Positions 35,871 to 44,636 of a stretch of DNA of 64,000 nucleotides are shown one piece after another; positions within the stretch are counted from its first letter, which is position 1; every line of letters starts with the position of its first letter. Position numbers and translations under genes: made by a program. The notes below the pieces were generated by a model that saw only the letters and a list, made by a program, of their open reading frames with translations, made no database searches and was not told the DNA's origin. This stretch comes from Thermoplasmata archaeon (GTDB lineage Archaea > Thermoplasmatota > Thermoplasmata > Lutacidiplasmatales > UBA184), in NCBI GenBank assembly GCA_022750195.1, contig JAKIWE010000001.1:680672-744671 (forward strand), written 5' to 3'.

Positions 35871-37379
35871 CTAACCTGGACGACCGGGAGGTGCGGAGGC
35901 GGCGGTCGGCGTTCGCGTCGGCCGAAGCGAGGGGGAGGTGGGAGGACGGGCACTCTCACGGCCGAGGATGAGGGGCGTAGCGACGCGCTCGTGGAACCGG
36001 TCGGCCGCTTCGGCGATCTGGGCGATGAGCCGGTCCGAGATCCGGCCCCGGGCACGAAGCAGCGCCGCCTCGAGGTCAAAGCGAGCCTGCTCCCATCGGT
36101 ACATCGAGCGCGGATAGGCTGCCTCGAAGAGCAGCGAGGCGCCGCCCGAACGTGGGGTGCGCCGGGTCGTCGCCTTGAGGCGGCTTTTCACCGCGTCGTA
36201 GAAACGTGTTCCTGGCACCGGGACCGCGATCGAGACGGAGTACTCCTCCGGCGAGAAACGCCGGAACAGCCGGAGCGTCGCTTCGATGTCGTCCAGGGTC
36301 TCTCCCGGGTAGCCGAGCATCAGGAACCAGAACTGGCGGATCCCTTCGCGGCGAAGGCTCTCGGCCGCGCGCTCGACCTGGGCGAGGCGGGTGCCGCGGT
36401 TCATGAGGTCGAGCATCTTCTGGCTCCCCGACTCCACCCCCACGTACACGCGCGAGAGCCCGACCGCCCGCATCCGGGCGAGCAGGTCCGGTTTCAGCAG
36501 GTCAACGCGCGCGAGGCACTCGAACTTGAGGTCGAGCGCCGCGGAAGCCATCCGGTCGAGGAGCGTCTCGAGCCAGCGACGGTCGACCCCGAAGACATCG
36601 TCGCAGAACCGAACGTAGTCGACGCGGTACCGCGCTTTGAGCGCCTGAAGCTCGGCGAGGACCCGGTCGGGACTCTGCTGCCGGAAGGTCCTCCCGAACG
36701 TCGGCTTCGAACACCACGAGCAGTCGAACGGACAGCCCCGGGAGGTGAGGACCGCCGCGCGCCTTTCGCCGGTCCGGCGCTCCCAGCGGCGAAGGTACCC
36801 CTCCATGTCGATGAGGTCCCACGCGGGTAGCGGAAGTTCATCGAGATCGCGCAGGAACGGGCGCGGAGGCCCCCGGTGAGTGCGGCCCTGCGAACGCGTC
36901 AGCAACCCGGGGGTCTCGGCGATGTCGACCCCGGACGAGTTCCTCTCCACGAGTTCAACGAGAGTGCGTTCCCCCTCACCGGGGACAACGGCGCCGTAGC
37001 CGCCGTCGAGGTACAGCTCCGGACGCGTCGCCGCGTCCGGGCCCCCGGCCACTGCGAGGACGCCGACGTCGCCGGCGAGGCCGGCGATCGTCATCGCGCG
37101 CCGGGCGGTCAACGTCTTGGTGTGGACACCGACCACGTCGGGCCGGTGGGAGCGCAAGGCGGCTCGGACCGGAGCGAGATCTCGCGCGAACGTGAGATCG
37201 ACGACCTTCGTCGCGACGCCGTGCTCTCGGGCGTACGCCGCGAGCGTCAGCAGGCCCAGCGAGGGGTAGAGTTCGACGTACTTGCGCTCCATCGGGTCTT
37301 CGCGCGCCATGTACGGATCGACGAGCAGGAGACGGCCGCCGCCGATCGCCGGGTGCGTGCCCCGAGCCGGTTCAGCCAC
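35871..37379 (-). CDS. B12-binding-domain radical SAM protein (BchE/HpnJ-like)
   Basis: RLLLVDPYMARED...PDVVGVHTKT N-terminal domain; SRGCPFDCSWCS (CxxxCxxC); YVGVESGSQKML; start GTG 37379 inferred. Confidence 0.85.
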   Translation of the reverse strand: MAEPARGTHPAIGGGRLLLVDPYMAREDPMERKYVELYPSLGLLTLAAYAREHGVATKVVDLTFARDLAPVRAALRSHRPDVVGVHTKTLTARRAMTIAGLAGDVGVLAVAGGPDAATRPELYLDGGYGAVVPGEGERTLVELVERNSSGVDIAETPGLLTRSQGRTHRGPPRPFLRDLDELPLPAWDLIDMEGYLRRWERRTGERRAAVLTSRGCPFDCSWCSKPTFGRTFRQQSPDRVLAELQALKARYRVDYVRFCDDVFGVDRRWLETLLDRMASAALDLKFECLARVDLLKPDLLARMRAVGLSRVYVGVESGSQKMLDLMNRGTRLAQVERAAESLRREGIRQFWFLMLGYPGETLDDIEATLRLFRRFSPEEYSVSIAVPVPGTRFYDAVKSRLKATTRRTPRSGGASLLFEAAYPRSMYRWEQARFDLEAALLRARGRISDRLIAQIAEAADRFHERVATPLILGRESARPPTSPSLRPTRTPTAASAPPGRPG

Positions 37380-37563
37380 GGCGGCCTCCGCGCGACCGTC
37401 CGCCAGAGAGAGCACCGACCGGGCAGTACGGAACGCACCAGCCACAGTCCGAACAGTGCGGAAGGACCTCGAGCCTCGTCGGAGTGAGGTCGAGCGCGTT
37501 CGGGGGGCAGACCCCCGTGCAGAGTCCGCAAAGCACGCAGGCGTCGTGATCGACGGCGATCAC
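37372..37563 (-). CDS. 2[4Fe-4S] ferredoxin
   Basis: CVLCGLCTGVCPPNA and CSDCGWCVPYCPVGA; GTG start overlaps the upstream stop (GTGA). Confidence 0.85.
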   Translation of the reverse strand: MIAVDHDACVLCGLCTGVCPPNALDLTPTRLEVLPHCSDCGWCVPYCPVGALSGGRSRGGRRG

Positions 37564-37988
37564 GTCGGCGTCGTCCCTCCGGGAGCCTCGATCCCGGCGG
37601 GTCGCGCCTGGGCCGCTTCGCCATAGAGCGCGCGACCGAGAGCGGCAAAACCGGTCAGCGCGCACTTCACGCGCACCGGTGAGAGCGGAATGCCCACGAG
37701 CTTGATCACGTCGTCGCGGGTGAGCTTCTGGACCGCGTCGAGCGAGAGTCCCTTCACCTTCTGCGTGAGCATCGACGCGCTCGCGACGCTGATGGCACAA
37801 CCGTCTCCAGAAAAACGGACATCCTCCACGTTCAGACGGGCGGCATCGAGCTTGAGCTGGAGCGTGATGTGGTCACCGCAGAGGGGGTTGCTCTCCTCAC
37901 CGACCAGGTCCGGCTCGACCAGGGTTCCGAAGTTCTTCGGACTCCGGTAATGCTGGAGGATGATCTCCTGGTACATGTCGTAGGCCAC
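37560..37988 (-). CDS. NifU/IscU/SufU-like Fe-S scaffold protein
   Basis: HYRSPKNFG, NPLCGDHITLQL, FSGDGCAISVASASML, RVKCALTGFAAL. Confidence 0.9.
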   Translation of the reverse strand: MAYDMYQEIILQHYRSPKNFGTLVEPDLVGEESNPLCGDHITLQLKLDAARLNVEDVRFSGDGCAISVASASMLTQKVKGLSLDAVQKLTRDDVIKLVGIPLSPVRVKCALTGFAALGRALYGEAAQARPAGIEAPGGTTPT

Positions 37989-38242
37989 CGTTCCTCCCTC
38001 CGTCGCTCCCGCAGTCCTTCACGACGCCGTCGGGTCGAAATAGCCTTTCGTGTGCGACGCCGGGCGACCCGAGCCGCCCGACCACCCCCAACGGGGCTCG
38101 GGACATCGGGGGAACTTCGGTCGGACTAGGGAACGCGGCACCGACGGCGGCGGCCGCCGCGCAGCGTGGCGGTGGCGGTCGTCGCCTCAGGTCGGTGCTC
38201 CGATTCGCGAATGTTATAACCACTCCCGAGTGTGTAAATCGA

Positions 38243-39631
38243 ATGGCTGCCGCCGCGCCCCGATTCGACACTTGGCTCGAGGGCTCGGCCGTCGCAGCGC
38301 TGTCGTCGAAGGTGGGCGACCCTCCCGCGATCGCCCGATTCCGGCAGGAATCGCACGCGGCGTTCCTGGCGCTGCCGCTCGAACCGGATCCGCTCTACCG
38401 GAAGTACGGCTACTTCGCAGGCGTTGACCTCCATGGACTGAACCCTCTCGCGGAAGGGCCGCCGGTCGTCGTTCCGGCCCCGAACCCTACTGAGCTCCAG
38501 ATCGTCCATGACGCCGCGGGGACCCATGTGGGGCTACCGTCGGTGCTCGAGCGCGCCGGGGTCCGGGTCGAGACGCTCGGTGACATCCTTCGCTCGAACG
38601 ACGGGGCCGCGGAGTTCCTCGCGGGAGGGGAGACTCCGACCGATCGACTGACCGCCCTTTCCATCGCCCTCGTGAACCGTGGAACTCGGCTCACCGTGCC
38701 CGACGACTGCCCGGTGCCCGTTCAGGTGAGGGAGCTCATCGTCCTGTCGCAGCCCCACGAAGGGCTCGCGGTCCGTCGACAGTTCCGGCTCGGCCGAAGG
38801 GCGCGGCTCCTCGCGAGCGAGCAGGTCTTCTCCACCTCGGCGCCCGATCACCAGCGTTGGTACGCCTCCTCGACGGACGTGCGGTCGGCCCCCGACTCCA
38901 CGTCGGTCCTCCTCACGCTCCACGCGCCCGACCCGAAGGTCGTCTCGGTCTACCGGCGCTCGGCCGACGTCGGGACCCACGCGCGGCTACGATGGATCTG
39001 GTCCGGGTTCGGAGGGTTCCGGACACGGTGCCGGAACTTCACCGACCTCACCGGGAACGGCAGCGACGTCGACGACCTTCAGACGTTCTACGGGGACGCC
39101 GAACAATCGTACGACAGCTACGTGAAGATGACCCACGTCGGCACGGATACCCACGCCCGGTCCATCACCCGGGGCGTCTTCCAGGGCCAGAGTCGAGGGA
39201 TGAGCCGCGGGCTCGTCCGGATCGAGAAGGAGGCGCGGCGGACGTTGAGCTACATCTCCGAGCATGCGATGCTCCTCTCCCGGGGGGCGCGGTCCGACAC
39301 CGTTCCGATCCTCGAGATCCTCTGCCGCGACGTGAAGGCGACGCACTCCTCCTCCGTGGCGCCCGTCGACCCGGAGAAGGTCTTCTACCTCGAGAGCCGG
39401 GGGATCGACCCCGAGGACGCCGTACGGATGCTCGCCGAGGGTTTCCTCTCCTACGTCCTGGAACGTTCGCCCATCGACGGACTCCGCGAGCAGCTCCTCC
39501 CGATCATGGACGCCCGCTGGGGACGGCGCCCCGTGCTCTGGACGGTCCCGAATCCGCTCGCCCTCCAGGCCCTCGCCATCTCCACCGAGGCGGGCGCGGA
39601 AGAGTGGCGGTTCGATTCGAAGCTCCTCTGA
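38243..39631 (+). CDS. sufD: SufD-like Fe-S assembly protein
   Basis: SufB/SufD fold; EILCRDVKATHSSSVAPVDPEKVFYLESRGI; ATG at 38243. Confidence 0.88.
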   Translation: MAAAAPRFDTWLEGSAVAALSSKVGDPPAIARFRQESHAAFLALPLEPDPLYRKYGYFAGVDLHGLNPLAEGPPVVVPAPNPTELQIVHDAAGTHVGLPSVLERAGVRVETLGDILRSNDGAAEFLAGGETPTDRLTALSIALVNRGTRLTVPDDCPVPVQVRELIVLSQPHEGLAVRRQFRLGRRARLLASEQVFSTSAPDHQRWYASSTDVRSAPDSTSVLLTLHAPDPKVVSVYRRSADVGTHARLRWIWSGFGGFRTRCRNFTDLTGNGSDVDDLQTFYGDAEQSYDSYVKMTHVGTDTHARSITRGVFQGQSRGMSRGLVRIEKEARRTLSYISEHAMLLSRGARSDTVPILEILCRDVKATHSSSVAPVDPEKVFYLESRGIDPEDAVRMLAEGFLSYVLERSPIDGLREQLLPIMDARWGRRPVLWTVPNPLALQALAISTEAGAEEWRFDSKLL

Positions 39632-39680
39632 GTGTTAACTCGACCCGGCTCGCACCGGCGCCTGGGTGCCGGGAGCGAGC

Positions 39681-41090
39681 CTAGCCGACCGCACCGGTCA
39701 TCTCGAGCTGGATGAGCCGGTTGAGCTCGAGCGCGTAGTCGACCGGGAGCTCTTTCGCGAACTCCGCGAGGAAGCCCATGAGGATGAGGTGGATGGCGTC
39801 ATTCTCGTTCAGGCCTCGGCTCATCAGGTAGAAGATCTGCTCCTCGCCGATCTTCCCGACGACCGCCTCGTGGGTGATCGTGGCGTCCTCCTCGTGGATC
39901 TCGTTGTAGGGGTAGGTGTCGCTGCGGCTGGACTCGTCCGGGAGCAGTGCGTCGCAGCGGACCGCCGCCTTCACGCCGGTGGCGCCCTTCGCGACGTGGA
40001 GCAGGCCCCGGTAGCTCGTCTGGCCCCCGCGGATCGCGATCGACTTCGAAACGATCTTGCTGGAGGTGTCGGGGGCGGAGTGGACCGCCTTGGCACCACT
40101 GTCGATGATCTGGCCTTCGGAGGCGAAGGCGACCGACAGGATGTCGGCCCGCGCGCCGCGACCCTTGAGGAACACCGACGGGTACTTCATCGTCACGCGG
40201 GAGCCCATGTTGCCATCGACCCACTCGACGAGGGCGTTCTCCATCGCGAAGGCGCGCTTCGTGACCAGGTTGTAGACGTTCTTCGACCAGTTCTGGACGG
40301 TGGTGTACCGGACCTTGGCGTACGGCTCGGCGATCACCTCGACGACGGCGGCGTGCAGCGAGTTGGTCGAGTAGACAGGTGCAGTGCACCCCTCGACATA
40401 ATGGACCTTCGCACCGCGGTCGGCGATGATCAGGGTTCGCTCGAACTGCCCGACGTTCTTGGCGTTGATGCGGAAGTACGCCTGGAGCGGGATCCCGACG
40501 TCGACTCCGGGCGGAACGTAGACGAAGCTCCCGCCGGACCAGACGGCGCTGTTGAGGGCGGAGAACTTGTTGTCGTTGTAGGGGATGATCTTCCCGTAGT
40601 ACTTCCGGAAGATCTCGGGGTACTCCTTGAGCGCCGTGTCGGTGTCGGTGAAGATGACGCCCTTCTTGCTGAGGTCCTCGCGGATCTTGTGGTAGACCGT
40701 CCCGCTGTCGTACTGGGCGCCGACACCACCGAAGTAGTCCCGTTCCGCCTTCGGGATTCCAAGCTTATCGAAGGTGTTGCGGATGTCCGCCGGTAGGTCC
40801 TCCCACCGCTTCTTCGTGTCCCCCTCGGCGAGGGGATTGGCGTAGTAGGTGTACGCATCGAAGTCGAGCTCGTCGAGGTTCGGGCCCCAGTCGGGCATCG
40901 GACGCTCGACGAAATGTTCGTAGGCCCGGAGGCGATACTCGCGCATCCACTCCGGCTCGCTCTTTAGATCGGAGATCGCGTTGACGACCTCTCGGGAGAG
41001 CCCCCGGGCGGTCCGGACTTTGTACGTCTCGGGGTCCTTGAAGTCGTAGCGCGTGTAGTCGAGCGGCTGGAATTCGGCACTCTGCGCCAT
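39681..41090 (-). CDS. sufB: Fe-S assembly protein SufB
   Basis: VYVPPGVDVGIPLQAYFRINAKNVGQFERTLIIAD, YVEGCTAP, NWSKNVYNLVTKR; ATG at 41090. Confidence 0.95.
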   Translation of the reverse strand: MAQSAEFQPLDYTRYDFKDPETYKVRTARGLSREVVNAISDLKSEPEWMREYRLRAYEHFVERPMPDWGPNLDELDFDAYTYYANPLAEGDTKKRWEDLPADIRNTFDKLGIPKAERDYFGGVGAQYDSGTVYHKIREDLSKKGVIFTDTDTALKEYPEIFRKYYGKIIPYNDNKFSALNSAVWSGGSFVYVPPGVDVGIPLQAYFRINAKNVGQFERTLIIADRGAKVHYVEGCTAPVYSTNSLHAAVVEVIAEPYAKVRYTTVQNWSKNVYNLVTKRAFAMENALVEWVDGNMGSRVTMKYPSVFLKGRGARADILSVAFASEGQIIDSGAKAVHSAPDTSSKIVSKSIAIRGGQTSYRGLLHVAKGATGVKAAVRCDALLPDESSRSDTYPYNEIHEEDATITHEAVVGKIGEEQIFYLMSRGLNENDAIHLILMGFLAEFAKELPVDYALELNRLIQLEMTGAVG

Positions 41091-41201
41091 CGTTGACCCC
41101 CTCAATAATTCCATCACATAATGGTATTTAAATGGGACGTAGCCCGGGACGCGACGGTCTCCCTCGGCAGGCCTTTACGCGCGGTAGGCGCGGCCTGTAG
41201 C

Positions 41202-42431
41202 TCATCGAGCGAAAACCTTCTCGGCGCGGACCAGAGAGTCGAACAACTGGTCGATCTCGCCCTCGGTGTTGTACAGGTAGGGGCTCGCTCGGGAGAGGGC
41301 CGGTACGCCGAGTCGCTCCATGAGGGGCTGGGCACAATGGTGCCCGCTTCGGATGGCCACCCCATCGGCGTCCAGCAGGCTCGCGATGTCGTGCGGGTGA
41401 ACGCCCTTCAGGGCGAAGGAGAGGACGGCCTCGTGGTCCCCGTTGGGGGGGGGACCGTAGATGGTCAGCCGTTCGCCGAACTGCTCGGCGGCCCGGTCGT
41501 ACGCCCGTTGGACCAGACGGTGCTCGTGCGCGGCGATGCTGTCGTACCCGACCTTTTCTAGGTAGCTGAGCGCCGCCGAGAGACCGATGGCCCCCGCGAC
41601 GTTGGGCGTGCCGGCCTCGAACTTTCCCGGAGGTTCCCGGTAACTGACCCGGTCCAGGTGGACCTCCCGGATCATCTCGCCGCCGCCTTCGCACGGCGGC
41701 ATCTTCTCGAGAAGCTCATGCCGCCCCCAGAGCACGCCGATCCCGGTGGGACCGAGCGTCTTGTGCCCGGAGAAGGCGAAGAAGTCAGCGCCCAGGGCGC
41801 CCACGTCCACCGGCTTGTGCGGGGCCGCCTGGGCGCCGTCGACGACGACCAGGGCCCCCACTTCGTGGGCCCGGTCGGCGATCTCCCGGACCTTGTTGAC
41901 CGTTCCCAGGACGTTCGAGACGGCCGTCACCGCGACGACCTTCGTGTTTTTCGTGAGCAGCCGGTCGAGCTCCTCGAGCCGGAGGCGGCCGTGCTCATCG
42001 ATGTCGATGAACTCGAGCTCGATCCCCTGCTCGCCTCGGAGCATGTGCCAAGGGACGATGTTGGAGTGGTGCTCCATGACGGTGGAAACGACCCGGTCGC
42101 CTTTGTGCAGGAGGCCTCGCCCGAGCGAGGTCGCGACGGTGTTGATCGCTTCCGTGGTCCCGCGCACGAAGACGACCTCCTCCGGGCCCGAGGCCCTGAG
42201 GAATCGCGCGACGTGCGCCCGTGCTCCCTCGTAAGCTTCCGTCGCCTCCTCGCTGAGAGCATAGACCCCGCGGTGCGGGTTCGCGTTCTGCTCCCGGTAG
42301 AACGTCGATTCGGCCTCGATGACCGCGGTCGGCTTTTGCGAGGTGGCCGCCGAGTCGAGGTACACGAGGGGCTTTCCGTGAAAGCTTCGCTGGAGGATCG
42401 GGAAGTCCTCCCGAATCTTCTCGACGTTCAC
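41202..42431 (-). CDS. sufS: Cysteine desulfurase SufS
   Basis: YLDSAATSQKP, VVDGAQAAPHKPVDV, FAFSGHKTLGPTGIGVLWG, RSGHHCAQPLM. Confidence 0.95.
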   Translation of the reverse strand: MNVEKIREDFPILQRSFHGKPLVYLDSAATSQKPTAVIEAESTFYREQNANPHRGVYALSEEATEAYEGARAHVARFLRASGPEEVVFVRGTTEAINTVATSLGRGLLHKGDRVVSTVMEHHSNIVPWHMLRGEQGIELEFIDIDEHGRLRLEELDRLLTKNTKVVAVTAVSNVLGTVNKVREIADRAHEVGALVVVDGAQAAPHKPVDVGALGADFFAFSGHKTLGPTGIGVLWGRHELLEKMPPCEGGGEMIREVHLDRVSYREPPGKFEAGTPNVAGAIGLSAALSYLEKVGYDSIAAHEHRLVQRAYDRAAEQFGERLTIYGPPPNGDHEAVLSFALKGVHPHDIASLLDADGVAIRSGHHCAQPLMERLGVPALSRASPYLYNTEGEIDQLFDSLVRAEKVFAR

Positions 42432-42481
42432 TCCTGCACCTCAACGAGGCGGGGGGAGTTCATCGGCGGGATCCGCGGCCC

Positions 42482-43258
42482 CTACGCGGCGTGGGCCGGC
42501 GCGACCTTGACGAAGTCGTACCCCTTCTGCTCGAGCTCTTCGGCGAGCTCCTTACCGCCCGAGCGGGCGATCACCCCGTCGACCATCACATGGACGCGGT
42601 CGGGGTTAAGGAACTTCAGGATGCGCTGATAGTGCGTGATGACGAGGATGCCGATCTTCGGGTTCTGGTACCGGGCGACCGCCTCGCCGACGGAGCGGAC
42701 CGCGTCGATGTCGAGCCCCGAATCCGGCTCGTCGAGGATCGCGAACAGTGGGTCGAGCGTCGCCATCTGGAGGACCTCGACACGCTTCTTCTCGCCGCCC
42801 GAGAACCCCTCGTTCAGCGAGCGCTTGAGGAAAGCGTTCTCGAGCCCGAGCGTCGCCATGTTGGCATCGAGCGTCTTGCCGAAGCCTTCGGCGTCAGCGT
42901 TGTCCGCGGTGTGCCGCTGCATGTAGGCGGTCCAGAGGAACTTCGAGAGCGAAAGCCCGGAGACCTCCTGAGGGTACTGGAACCCCAGGAACAGCCCGGC
43001 CCGAGCTCGCTGGTCGACGGGCATCGCCAAAAGGTCCTTGCCGTCGAGCGTCGCCGTCCCTGCGGTCACCTTGTACTTCGGGTGGCCCATCAACGCGTAG
43101 GAGAGCGTGCTCTTTCCGGAGCCGTTCGGCCCCATCAACGCGGTCAGCTCGCCCGTACGGAGCGTCAGGTCGACCCCTTTGAGGATCTCCTTTCCACCGA
43201 TCTCGCATCGGAGGCCCTTGACAACGAGGGTCTTCGGAGGGGTGTCACCGGCCGCCAT
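42482..43258 (-). CDS. sufC: Fe-S assembly ATPase SufC
   Basis: GPNGSGKSTLSYALMGHP, FSGGEKKRVEVLQMATL, LDEPDSGLDIDAV. Confidence 0.95.
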   Translation of the reverse strand: MAAGDTPPKTLVVKGLRCEIGGKEILKGVDLTLRTGELTALMGPNGSGKSTLSYALMGHPKYKVTAGTATLDGKDLLAMPVDQRARAGLFLGFQYPQEVSGLSLSKFLWTAYMQRHTADNADAEGFGKTLDANMATLGLENAFLKRSLNEGFSGGEKKRVEVLQMATLDPLFAILDEPDSGLDIDAVRSVGEAVARYQNPKIGILVITHYQRILKFLNPDRVHVMVDGVIARSGGKELAEELEQKGYDFVKVAPAHAA

Positions 43259-43310
43259 GGATCGCGCTCCGGCGTTACCACCCGATACGGTTATTTAAGC
43301 ATGGCGCGGT

Positions 43311-43327
43311 GTGTAAAATATTCATAC
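43311..43327. promoter_or_regulatory. Candidate SufR-type operator GTGTAAA-ATA-TTCATAC
   Basis: Imperfect dyad in the sufC / sufR-like divergent intergenic region; GTGTAAA half-site also 4 nt upstream of the sufD ATG (38232-38238). Confidence 0.35.
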
Positions 43328-43358
43328 TGTCCCCGGCAATAGGTGGAGTTAGAATTCG

Positions 43359-44006
43359 ATGAGCGCGGCCGACATGCGACCCGGCGAGGGGACCCGCGGG
43401 AAGATCCTCGAGGAGCTCGCGATCGCCCCGCGCACTGCCCGCGACCTCGCTCAGCAGCTCGGCATCCAGGAGAGCGCGGCTCGAGGTCACCTCGAGCGGC
43501 TCGAGCAGCGAGGGTTCGTCGTTCCGTCGTTCCGCCGGGAGGGCGTCGGGCGACCGAGGAAGCGGTACGTCCTGACCTCCGAGGGGCAGGAACTGTTCCC
43601 GCGACGCTACGAGATGCTGCTCGACAGCGTCATGAACGAGCTGCTCGCCCGCGAGGGCGAGGGGTTCGCCTCCGCGCTGTTCGCAGAGGCAGCCCGCCGA
43701 ATGGCGCGCGAGATCGCCCGCGAGCTTCCGCGCAACGCGAGCGTCCGAGAGCGGGCCAACGCCCTGGTCTCCGCCCTGAACCACCTCGGCTTCCGCTCCA
43801 CGGTCACCGAGGACCCCGACGGGACCCTGAAGATCGTCCGGACGAATTGCGTCTTCCGCCACAACGCCCTCACGCACTCCTACCTCCTCTGCGACGTCTT
43901 CGACAAGAACCTCACCGAGGAGCTCCTTGGGCAGACCGGCCTCGACCTCACGGAGACGATCGGCCGGGGTGGGATGCGGTGCACGCATCTGATTCAGCTC
44001 AAGTAG
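43359..44006 (+). CDS. SufR-like winged-helix regulator with C-terminal cysteines
   Basis: N-terminal wHTH; TNCVFRHNALTHSYLLCDVFDKN...GGMRCTHLI resembles the NCP...LC...C Fe-S-sensing region; divergent from sufC. Confidence 0.78.
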   Translation: MSAADMRPGEGTRGKILEELAIAPRTARDLAQQLGIQESAARGHLERLEQRGFVVPSFRREGVGRPRKRYVLTSEGQELFPRRYEMLLDSVMNELLAREGEGFASALFAEAARRMAREIARELPRNASVRERANALVSALNHLGFRSTVTEDPDGTLKIVRTNCVFRHNALTHSYLLCDVFDKNLTEELLGQTGLDLTETIGRGGMRCTHLIQLK

Positions 44007-44138
44007 GACTCTCACCCGCCCGTCGCGCCGTTCCCGAGTCGCCCACGCTCAGTCTCCTCGTCCGTCGATCGCCCCGGCCTCCGTCCGTCTCCCAGCCGGG
44101 CTTCCAACCATGAACGACACGACCTCCGAGGACGGTGG

Positions 44139-44636
44139 ATGCGGGTGAGCGATCTCTGGCTCCCTCCCGAAGCGCTCGTCGCCCTGCGCGCCCACGCCGA
44201 GCGCGACTACCCCGAGGAGTGTTGCGGCTTCTTGGTCGGCGAAGTCGACCCATCGACCCAACACCGAACCGTACACCGCGCTCTGGCCGCAAGGAACCGG
44301 GTGAGCGAGGACCGCGAGCGACGATTCGCCATCGTCCCTCAGGACCTGGCCGACCTCGAGGAGAGACTCGAACCCGAGGGCCTAACGGTACTCGGGTTCT
44401 ACCATTCCCATCCGGACCATCCTGCCTTACCGTCGAGCTTCGACACGGAACATGCCTGGCCGTGGTACACCTACCTCATCGTCCGCGTCGTCGCCGGTCA
44501 AGCTTCCGAGATGGGATGCTTCGAGCTCGACCCCGACCGACGAGAGTTCCGTTCGGTCCGCGCCGTTACGTTGGAGCGCCCCCTTCCGCCAGCGTCACAC
44601 CCTCCTACGACTTCCGCTGTCTCCGGGAAAGCCTGA
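44139..44636 (+). CDS. JAMM/MPN (JAB) zinc isopeptidase-like protein
   Basis: PEECCGFLVG...GFYHSHPDHPALPSSFD (HxHx10D). Confidence 0.88.
   Translation: MRVSDLWLPPEALVALRAHAERDYPEECCGFLVGEVDPSTQHRTVHRALAARNRVSEDRERRFAIVPQDLADLEERLEPEGLTVLGFYHSHPDHPALPSSFDTEHAWPWYTYLIVRVVAGQASEMGCFELDPDRREFRSVRAVTLERPLPPASHPPTTSAVSGKA

Noticed and set aside
35845-35875. ggttcgatcc resembling a tRNA T-loop
   Set aside because: No T-stem pairing, no acceptor or anticodon arms around it.
39666-40796. 376-aa plus-strand ORF
   Set aside because: Antisense to sufB, no motif.
41658-42629. 323-aa plus-strand ORF
   Set aside because: Antisense to sufS/sufC.
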